Shown piece after piece: positions 1 to 8,400 of a stretch of DNA of 9,825 nt. Every line of letters starts with the position of its first letter. Position 1 is the first letter of the stretch. The stretch comes from Phycisphaerae bacterium. Its GTDB lineage: Bacteria; Planctomycetota; Phycisphaerae; Phycisphaerales; Phycisphaeraceae. The notes under the pieces are model-generated. The model ran no database searches. It was not told the origin of the DNA and saw only the letters and a list, made by a program, of their open reading frames with translations. The position numbers and the translations under genes are program-made. Location of the stretch: the NCBI GenBank assembly GCA_002688155.1, contig NZCH01000057.1, positions 1 to 9,825 of the forward strand, in the 5' to 3' direction.

Positions 1-2
1 CG

Positions 3-3000
3 CCGAGCAGCACGTTTTTCACTCCATTCGCAACGCACGATGACAACGTCGTGTCAATTCGCTGGGCCGGCAAAGACGTGACCGCGCGCGCAGACCAGTG
101 GCTCATTCATTTCGATGAAGACCTGGTGAGCGACCAGGCGCTGATCGCTTCGCTGTTGGGCGCGGGCATCGGCAACGTGAAACTTACATATACCAACACG
201 GCGGGATACACCATACTCGATGCGCCGCTGGAGGACGTGTCGCTGCTGGGCAAGTGGTGGGCGAACATGTCCGCATCCCGTGGGGTTTCTTCTGCGGGTG
301 CAATGGCGGGTGTGATCGAAGTGCAGCCCAACTTCGTTTACCAGGCGGCGGACCTGTTTCCCGACGACACGAGTTTCGATCAACTGTTCGGCCTGCACAA
401 TACCGGCCAGTCCAGTGGCATGCTCGACGCCGACATCGACGCGCCCGACGCGTGGGAACTGACCACCGGATCATCGGACATCGTTGTCGCGGTTATCGAC
501 ACGGGTATCGACCACACCCATCCGGACCTCATCGGCAATATGTGGAACAACCCCGGCGAAATCCCGGACAACGGGATCGACGACGACGGCAACGGTTTTG
601 TCGATGATTTTTTCGGGTTCGACTTCGCGAATGATGACCCGGATCCGCTGGACGGCAACGGCCACGGCACGCACGTCGCCGGCACCATCGGCGCACAGGG
701 CGACAACGCCAAGGGCGTTGTCGGCGTGAACTGGGACGTGCAGTTGATGGCGCTCAAATTCCTCGGTGACAACGGATATGGCACGACGGCCAACGCGATC
801 GACGCGATCGAGTACGCCACGATGATGAAGACGCAGTTCGGGATCAACATCGTTGCGAGCAACAATAGCTGGGGTGGCGGCGGGGCGGACTCGGCGCTGC
901 GGCGCGCGATCGAAGACGCGGGCGACGCCAGTATCCTGTTCGTCGCGGCCGCGGGCAACGGCGGAAACGACGGCCGCGGCGATGATACCGACGCGCAGGG
1001 ACACTTCCCTTCCGCATTTGACCTGGACAACATCATCGCTGTCGCCGCGACGGACCGTAGCGACCAACGCGCCACGTTTTCCAATTTCGGTGCGACAACG
1101 GTTGATCTGGCGGCGCCGGGCGTTTCCATACTGTCAACGTTGCCGGGCAACAACTTCGGACAGTTAAGCGGCACGTCGATGGCCACCCCGCACGTCGCGG
1201 GCGCGGCCGCGCTCGTCAAAGCGCTGCGTCCCGAAGCCAGCGCGATGGAAATCAAGTCGGCGATTCTCTCCAGCGCCGAGCGAATTCCCGCGATGGCGGG
1301 AGTCAGTGTGTCCGGTGGCCGACTCAATATGTTTGGTGCATTGCAGGCGATCTCCATCAAAGGGCCTCGCGTGCTCGACATCGATCCCTCCAGCGCTGTG
1401 CCGCCGGTTGATCAGATCACCATCACGTTCACCATAGACATCGCCGCCGAATCAGTGGTGCCGGGCAATTTCCAACTCACCGGCAACGGTCCTGACGACC
1501 AGTTCGACACACCTGATGACAAGGTGTTCATTCTTGAGCCCGACAACTTTTCACAACCCCGGGGCAATCAGGTGGTGATGCAACTCAACCAGCTGCTCGA
1601 AGCCGAGGCGTACCGGTTGATCGTGCGCGGTACCGGCACGAATCCAATTCGTAACGATGCGCATGAGACGCTCAATGACGGCGTCGACCATGTGCAGGAG
1701 TTCGTGATTCTCGCGCCGGAGGGGCCGTTCGAACTCAACGACTCAATCGCCGACGCGATGGAAACGAACATCGTAGGCACTGGGCAGACAACGTTATCGG
1801 CGCGTATGGGCGACGGTTTCTTCGGTAACCGTGATGTCGACCTGTTCCGCGTGCAGGTGATCACGGGCGCGACGATCAACGCCGACATCGACGCCGAGCA
1901 ACTGGGCACAGGGCTCGATCCTATCCTGCGATTGTTCGCGGTAAACGGTCAGCAACTGGCTTTCAACGATGACACCAACGGGCTCGACAGTTCCATTGAA
2001 GTCAGGAACCTGCCGCCGGGCACGTACTTCATCGGCGTGTCGGGGTTCTCCAACGTCTCCTACGATGCGACGCTGAGCAACAGTGGCACGCCAGGCAGCA
2101 TCGGTGACTACGACCTGACCATTCAGGTTGTTGATCCCAACAGCAACCCGAATCCGATCGAAAGCATCGAAGTCGTGCTGACGGGTGCGGAGATGATGCT
2201 CGGCGTTAATAAGGATGGTTCGCTCGTCGCCAGCGAGACGACCGACATCGGCGCACGGTTCAAGGGACAGGACTTTCTCACGCCTGGCGTGCCGCAGGCA
2301 TCGATTACGCTTGCGGCCGGCGGGTTTCTTTTTCAGAACAACAGTCCTGCGAACGATGCGCCGGCCATTCCCATGTCCGTCTCCGAGACCACCGTCGGGG
2401 CACGTTTGTCCGCGCAAGGCGTCGCCAGCGCTGGTGGCGTCAAGATCACACGCGACATCGCGTTCGATGAGGACGGCCGCGTCGTAACCATCGACGTGAC
2501 ACTGTCAAATGAAACGAACACACCGGTACCGCGCGTCGCATGGCTGGAAAACCTCGATCCGGATCAGGGGTTCGACCTGCTCGACGGCACGTTCGACACC
2601 AACAACGACGTGTTATTCGAAGGCCGCTACGCCGAAGCCACGGTGTTCGCCGATGCGTTTCCTGACGGGCTGACGATCGCGATCGCATCGGACGATCCGC
2701 GCGCCGTTGCGTCAACGCAAGGCTTCAATGTGGACGACCCGTTCGATGTGATCGACTTCCCGCAGGACAACCAGGGCGTGTTTTTTGACACCGCAATCAA
2801 TCTTGCGTTCGACGTGGGCACACTCAATCCCGGTGCGGAAACGACGTTGACCTACCTTTTGATATTCGACAGCAGCCAAGATGCGGCGCGCGCATTTTTT
2901 GAAGAGCGCATCCAGCCCGGAAGCGACGAACGCGAGCCCAACGACACGCTCATGACGGCGTCGGTGGTCGACTTGACCGTTGATGCACTGTCCGCACAGG

Positions 3001-5414
3001 CAACGGCGATGGTGTCGGCCGTCATAGGCGATGGTGATCAGGTCGAACTCGACGTCGACCTGTACGCGCTGAGCGCGGAGCAAGGCCAGGTGCTGACGAT
3101 CGACGTTGACGCGGCGCAGATCGGTTCGTCGCTCGACGCCGGGCTTCGACTCTTCGACGAGAACGGAATCGAGCTTGCGATCAACGATGACTTCGACGGA
3201 CGCGACGCGAAAATTCAGCATGTGATTGACGCTACGGGCACATTCGTCGTCGGTGTTTCGGGGTTCGACAATTTTGACTACGACCCCGACAACGCCGGCA
3301 GCGGCGTGGCGGCATCCACCGGTGAATACCACCTCGCCATCACACGCGTCACGCCAGAGCAGCCGACCGGTGCAATCGCGGGCGTTGTATTTCACGACGC
3401 CGACAAGAACCAACAGCGCGGCGATGACGAGCTGGGGCTGCCCGGCGTCACCGTGTTCCTCGACCTCAATGGCAACGGGGCGCTCGATGACATGGCGACC
3501 GTTTCGATCGATTCGGCCGATGTCCCCCGCGCGATCGGTGACCTGGCGACGTTTACCTCGGAACTTGAGATAGGCGGTGAGACGGGCTACCTGATCGACC
3601 TGGACGTGACGCTTGACATCAGTCACACCTTCGTCGGTGACCTGGACGTAGCGCTGATCAGCCCGACCGGCACGCGCGTCTCACTGGTCGCCAACGTCGG
3701 CGACTCGGGTGACGACTTTACGAACACAACGTATGACGACGAAGCGGCCACCTCGATTGTCGATGCAGCGCCGCCGTTCGACGGCGTGTTTCAGCCGGTG
3801 GGCGCGCTTTCCGACTTCGATGGGCGTACACCCAACGGCGTCTGGACGTTGCAGGTCACAGATGAGGCCTTCGGCGATCAGGGTGTGCTCAACAGTTGGT
3901 CGGTCACGATGACCGTCGAGGAGCCAAGTGCGGTCACGGCCGCGGATGATCCAACCACCGAACCGGACGAAGCGGGAACGTACTGGTTCACCCGGCTTGC
4001 GACCCGGCAATTCATCGTTCGTGAACAGACGCGCGACGGGTTTATTCTCACCGATCCGATCGACAATGCCCGGGTCATCGACATTGTCGACGATGATATC
4101 GTTGAGAACGTGAACTTCGGCAATGCTGGACCGGTTCTGACGATTGATGACGCCACCGTTGACGAAGGTGATCAGGGCGTTGTGCAGGCGGTGTTCATCG
4201 TGACGCTCGCACAGGCGGTCGATGAACCGGTGACGGTCGAGTTTACAACGACATTGGGTACTGCCGATGACGGTGATTTTCAATCGGATGTTGGCACGCT
4301 GACATTCAATCCGCAGCAACTGACCGAAACGATCATTATCGATGCATTCGGCGACGCTGACGTGGAGGACGACGAATCGTTTGCCGTTGAACTGTCGAAC
4401 GCGAGCGGCGCGATCATCGGTGACGGCGTCGGTAAAGGCACGATTGTGAACGATGACGTGTTACCGCGCCAGATCGTCACGGTGACACAGACGCACGTCA
4501 CCGCCGATCCGGGCCAGCCGTTCAGCGTCGACGCGCGATACTCCACGAGTGACGAGAACGCGAGCCTGCCCGGGCTGGGTCTGCGCATGCACTTCGACTC
4601 GTCGGTGATGACTTTTGACGGGCTTTCGATGGTGTTGCCCACCGGTTATTCGCAACTGCAGTTGATCGATGACACACCCGATTTCGATGTCAACCCGAAC
4701 ACAGACATGTTTCTTCTTGTGCTGTGGGTGGATCTTGCGAATAACTGGCCGGGCACGGCGCTGCCGGTCGACCTCTTCACGGCGGACTTCACGTTTGACG
4801 TCGATACGTCCCAAGGCGCGGTCAGTCCCATCAACTTTACGACGGCATCGACCGCGCCGACGCACGTGTTTGATGGTGATCCGATCAACGCCTTCGTCGG
4901 CCTGGGGCCGAACCTCGACGTCGATGGCAACGGTCAGGCGCGGTTCCTGTCGGACGGCCTGACCATTCTGCGCTTCCTCGCCGGCTTTCGCAGTCAGGCG
5001 CTGATCAACGCGACCGTCGATCCCAATGGACTACGCGCTGACGCGGATGACATCGAAGCTGCGCTTGGCGCAGCGCGTGATCTGTTTCTTGATGTCGACG
5101 GCAACGGAGTCGCGCAAGCGCTCACCGACGGCCTCATGATCCTCCGCTTCCTCGCCGGGTTCCAGGGCGATGCGATCACGGCGGGCACGGTCGATTTGAC
5201 GGGCACGCGCAACACGCCGGAGTTGATCACCGAATTCTTGAGCGGGTTTCTGCCCGGTGCTGCGCCTGCGATGACCGCGGCGGCGTCAGTCGCGCCAACA
5301 GGCGGTATCAACTATGCCGCCGTGTGGGACAGGCTGTCGCGCAGCCGCACGACCGACGACGGCCGCAACGTCGGCTCCGCGTTCGACCAACTCATGCTGT
5401 GCGCGTCATCGTAA
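3..5414 (+). CDS. Giant multidomain subtilisin-like (S8) serine protease, 5'-partial
   Basis: Probable secreted or surface S8 endopeptidase. The frame is open from nt 3 with no stop. The GTG at 51 has no Shine-Dalgarno and lies inside what looks like a propeptide, so the true start is upstream. Residues below count from that GTG. Propeptide-like region about 1-110. Catalytic domain about 120-433, with Asp150 (VIDTGID), His205 (GHGTHVAG), oxyanion Asn303 (AAAGNGG) and Ser376 (SGTSMATPHVAG) all present. An acidic, probably Ca2+-binding loop lies near nt 567-608. Then follow an SbsA-like Ig domain (437-551), PPC domain (558-697), unrecognised beta-rich region (703-958), second PPC (960-1103), SdrD_B-like domain (1107-1360) split by a proprotein-convertase P-domain (1150-1290), Calx-beta (1361-1470), cohesin-like domain (1474-1617), two dockerin-like repeats (1622-1734) and a short tail. 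TAA stop at 5412-5414. The protease call is firm; tail domain names come from motif recognition. The substrate is unknown. Confidence 0.93.
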   Translation, partial: PSSTFFTPFATHDDNVVSIRWAGKDVTARADQWLIHFDEDLVSDQALIASLLGAGIGNVKLTYTNTAGYTILDAPLEDVSLLGKWWANMSASRGVSSAGAMAGVIEVQPNFVYQAADLFPDDTSFDQLFGLHNTGQSSGMLDADIDAPDAWELTTGSSDIVVAVIDTGIDHTHPDLIGNMWNNPGEIPDNGIDDDGNGFVDDFFGFDFANDDPDPLDGNGHGTHVAGTIGAQGDNAKGVVGVNWDVQLMALKFLGDNGYGTTANAIDAIEYATMMKTQFGINIVASNNSWGGGGADSALRRAIEDAGDASILFVAAAGNGGNDGRGDDTDAQGHFPSAFDLDNIIAVAATDRSDQRATFSNFGATTVDLAAPGVSILSTLPGNNFGQLSGTSMATPHVAGAAALVKALRPEASAMEIKSAILSSAERIPAMAGVSVSGGRLNMFGALQAISIKGPRVLDIDPSSAVPPVDQITITFTIDIAAESVVPGNFQLTGNGPDDQFDTPDDKVFILEPDNFSQPRGNQVVMQLNQLLEAEAYRLIVRGTGTNPIRNDAHETLNDGVDHVQEFVILAPEGPFELNDSIADAMETNIVGTGQTTLSARMGDGFFGNRDVDLFRVQVITGATINADIDAEQLGTGLDPILRLFAVNGQQLAFNDDTNGLDSSIEVRNLPPGTYFIGVSGFSNVSYDATLSNSGTPGSIGDYDLTIQVVDPNSNPNPIESIEVVLTGAEMMLGVNKDGSLVASETTDIGARFKGQDFLTPGVPQASITLAAGGFLFQNNSPANDAPAIPMSVSETTVGARLSAQGVASAGGVKITRDIAFDEDGRVVTIDVTLSNETNTPVPRVAWLENLDPDQGFDLLDGTFDTNNDVLFEGRYAEATVFADAFPDGLTIAIASDDPRAVASTQGFNVDDPFDVIDFPQDNQGVFFDTAINLAFDVGTLNPGAETTLTYLLIFDSSQDAARAFFEERIQPGSDEREPNDTLMTASVVDLTVDALSAQATAMVSAVIGDGDQVELDVDLYALSAEQGQVLTIDVDAAQIGSSLDAGLRLFDENGIELAINDDFDGRDAKIQHVIDATGTFVVGVSGFDNFDYDPDNAGSGVAASTGEYHLAITRVTPEQPTGAIAGVVFHDADKNQQRGDDELGLPGVTVFLDLNGNGALDDMATVSIDSADVPRAIGDLATFTSELEIGGETGYLIDLDVTLDISHTFVGDLDVALISPTGTRVSLVANVGDSGDDFTNTTYDDEAATSIVDAAPPFDGVFQPVGALSDFDGRTPNGVWTLQVTDEAFGDQGVLNSWSVTMTVEEPSAVTAADDPTTEPDEAGTYWFTRLATRQFIVREQTRDGFILTDPIDNARVIDIVDDDIVENVNFGNAGPVLTIDDATVDEGDQGVVQAVFIVTLAQAVDEPVTVEFTTTLGTADDGDFQSDVGTLTFNPQQLTETIIIDAFGDADVEDDESFAVELSNASGAIIGDGVGKGTIVNDDVLPRQIVTVTQTHVTADPGQPFSVDARYSTSDENASLPGLGLRMHFDSSVMTFDGLSMVLPTGYSQLQLIDDTPDFDVNPNTDMFLLVLWVDLANNWPGTALPVDLFTADFTFDVDTSQGAVSPINFTTASTAPTHVFDGDPINAFVGLGPNLDVDGNGQARFLSDGLTILRFLAGFRSQALINATVDPNGLRADADDIEAALGAARDLFLDVDGNGVAQALTDGLMILRFLAGFQGDAITAGTVDLTGTRNTPELITEFLSGFLPGAAPAMTAAASVAPTGGINYAAVWDRLSRSRTTDDGRNVGSAFDQLMLCASS
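4914..5250 (+). repeat. Two dockerin-like (EF-hand-type) repeats in the protease C-terminus
   Basis: Two related units begin with the acidic loop DVDGNG at residues 1623 and 1681 (nt 4917 and 5091), 58 residues apart. Each is followed by a helix of the form L-[ST]-D-G-L-x-I-L-R-F-L-A-G-F. The Asp/Asn spacing fits Ca2+ binding as in type I dockerins, but the closing Asp is at loop position 13 rather than 12. In this protein class such repeats usually sit at the extreme C-terminus and mediate docking or retention. That role is inferred here. Confidence 0.75.
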
Positions 5415-5455
5415 CGCACGCTCGCGGTCAGTTGTGACAAGCCCGATCGCTGGGG

Positions 5456-8400
5456 TTACAACCCGCGCAGTATTTCAATCAGTGGCATCACCAGCGTGTC
5501 ATCGTCGTCCGTACGAACGGTTGACGCCCTCCACTGTGCTAAGTGCGCTCTGTTCAGCTGGCTTTGCGTTGCACTCGCGGCGGGCGCCGGTGGGAGAAAA
5601 TCCGCGAGGAACAACTCGATCGCCACAGTGTCCGTGCGCAGCGCCTGGGGCGCAATCGCATCGGCGACCAATGCCTGCCCGCGAAATCCAGCGAGAAATC
5701 GAATGATCATCAGGCCGTCCGTCAGCGCGGCCGCCCCCGTCGGATCGTCGTCGACGTTGAGCATGGTGTCGAGCGCCAGCTCGAGGAAGTCAACGATTTC
5801 CTGCGGGTCAGTGCGCTGCGCGCTGGCCGTGTCGATGGCGCCCTGCACCAGCGCCTGGCCTGTAAAACCCGCGAGGAACCGAATGATCAGCAGGCCGTCG
5901 GTGAGTGCCTGCGACTCACCACTGTCGTCGACGTCCAGGTCGACAGGGGGGCGCGCCTGCACGGTCAGAGGCTGGCCGACGAACCCAATGCCCGGCGGAG
6001 TTGAAGCGACGGTGAAATTCACCTGCGTTGATTCTCCGGGTGTCAGTCCGGCAATACTGGTGCCCGCGGCGCCGATGATGGAAAACGGCACGTGCGCGAG
6101 CGAGACAGGAAGCGACTGGCCCTCCCCGGGCCAGTCATCTCCCGGCCGGTTCCAGTGCAGTTGAATGAACTTGTCCGTAGATGCGTCGCCATCAAAGCCG
6201 CCATCAGCAGTGTCGTCGTTCTCGACGCTTTCGTTGACCAACCCAAAAAGAAGCACGTCTTCAAGCCCCGGAAACTCAAGTTCAAGTGCACTCGAATCGA
6301 AATGTACGCGCAGGTCCAGCCCGTCGACCGTGGTGTCGCCGTTGGAGATGTCGTACAGCAGGTCAAACCCAAAGCGTTCACCGGGCAACGTGCGCAGCAC
6401 ATCGTCACTGGCACTCACAATTTGAAACGGCCCGTCGTCAAACTCGATCGTGCCGACACCGCGACTGTCATCGATCGCCGCGTTGTCCGGCCCAGACAGG
6501 TCGATGAAAAACTGCTCGTCAAATTCAAATTTCACGTCACCATTGACCGCCACGGTGATCACGGTTTGCGTTGCGAGTGGGGCAATGGTCGCAGTACCGC
6601 TTAGCGCGACGAAGTCGTTGTCGTCACCTGCCGTCTGGCCGCTCTGTGCGCTGCCGTCCGACGTGGCGAATTGGACGGTTACTTGCTCAACTGTCGGGTT
6701 CGACAGTGTGACTGTAAAGTCAAAATCGGTCGTGACCGTGTCGCCCTCGGGCATCGAGACGTCGGCAATGGCGATTGTCGGAATGGAGTCATCGTTCAGG
6801 ATCGTGCCCACGGCGCGAGCATCATCGATCACCGCGTTACCCGCGCTGACGATGTCGACGAAGAAGATCTCATCGGGCTCGCGCTTCTCGTCGCCGACAA
6901 TCGTCACGGCGGCGGTCTGCATCGTCTGGCCGGGGCCGAACGTCACGAAGTCGTTCACAAACGAAAAGTCGTCGTCACCCGCTGCGTCCTCGGCGCTGTC
7001 GGCAACCGTGATGTACTCGATCACCACCTGCTCGGATGTCGGGGCCGACAGCGATACAGCGAACAGTGCGTCGGTTGTCCCCGCATCGCCCTCGGTGATC
7101 GTCAGGTCCGCGATCGAGACCATGACCTGCGGGTCATCGTTGGTGATGGTGCCGATCGCCTGATTGTCAGCACCCGCGCCAATCAAAACCGCATTTGTTG
7201 CATTGGTCAGCGCAACGAAGAAAAGCTCGTCCGGCTCAAACGCCGTATCACCGTTGATGGGTACAACCGCGGCTTGCGTGACCTGCCCAGGGTCGAAAGT
7301 GATGAATTCCGTGACGGCGGCGTAATCGTTGTCGCCGGTTTCATCCTGCGCATTGCCTTCGATTGTCGTGTATCGCACCGTAACGACCTGCGCGGTCGGC
7401 GCGGCAAGGTGAACGCCAAAGGTCAGCGAAGTGACGCCGCTGTCTCCTTCATCGATACTCGCGTCGTCGATCGTAATGGCGGGGTTGTCCGTCGACGGGG
7501 CGTTGCCGAAGTCGACCTCGCGCACGGTCTGGTTGGGCAACACGGAGACGAAGTGCGCGTTGTTGTCTCCTGCAGGGAATGTCTGCACCTGTCCGTCGGG
7601 GACGACCTCCCGGACGGCGTAGGTGCCGGCGAGCACATCCTGAAAATCGAATTCCCCGCGTTGTCCGCCGCTGCGGGTCTGTGTGATCGGCTCGCCGTCG
7701 CCTTCGCCGGCGGTGATGTCGAGTGACCAGTTCTGGAGCGTTCCCGTTTCGCTGAAGATCAGATCGCGCACGCGCAACGTCCACACGCCGTTGGCGTCAC
7801 GTGTGTCGAAGTCGGACAGGCTGCCTTCAGGACGAAACGCGCCCGTGAACGGCGGATCCGCATCGACGATTTCGACACCCGCTTCGTCGCTTAAGGTCGT
7901 GTCGGTGAACCCGTCACCATCGTCACCTTCCTCGGATACGAGCAGCACCGTCGTGCCGTTGGGTGCAATCAGTGACAACTCCAGGTCATCGACAAAAGTG
8001 TGGTCGATATTGACGGTTACATTTACGTCGGTGATCGTGCTGGTGAAACCTGAGACGTTTTGGGAGTCGTTGAGAGTGCCGCCGTCAGGTATGTTGCGCG
8101 ACACGTCGCCGGAGTTGAAGGTGTTTGACTCTTCAGGCCCGTCGGGCACGCCGTTGTCGTTGATGTCGAGAAAGATCGTGACACCCGACACGCCGGGTTC
8201 GCCGTTGTCATGGTCGCCGCTTAGGTTCTGATCCTCAAACTTAAAGCCTTCGATGTCACCAAATCCGCTCACGGCACCGATCTGACGAATTGCAATGCCT
8301 GCGAGCACGACCTCGTCGGAATCGCCGTTTGGCGACACGGTGATCGTGATTTGTCCGCTTGCGGACGACGTGATCAGTTCGGCGAATGTGCCCAACTCGC

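Noticed and set aside
380..1381. 333-codon minus-strand open frame
   Set aside because: It lies entirely inside the protease catalytic domain, whose triad is intact on the plus strand. Ser/Pro/Ala-rich composition and no domain pattern mark it as a shadow of high-GC coding DNA.
2712..3626. 304-codon minus-strand open frame
   Set aside because: Antisense to PPC and P-domain coding sequence of the protease; Arg/Val/Asp-rich shadow without motifs.
5312..5414. Sortase or PEP-CTERM type anchor at the protease C-terminus
   Set aside because: There is no LPXTG or PEP motif and no hydrophobic segment with basic tail.
5415..5455. Bidirectional terminator between the convergent giant genes
   Set aside because: The only inverted repeat I see is a 4-bp GTCA/TGAC stem with no T-run on either strand, too weak to call.
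4914..5945. Mobile element with terminal inverted repeats
   Set aside because: The inverted similarity comes from diverged coding modules in convergent genes. There is no transposase and no target duplication.
6671..7726. 351-codon plus-strand open frame
   Set aside because: Antisense to the Calx-beta repeats of the mosaic gene; its composition mirrors those repeats.
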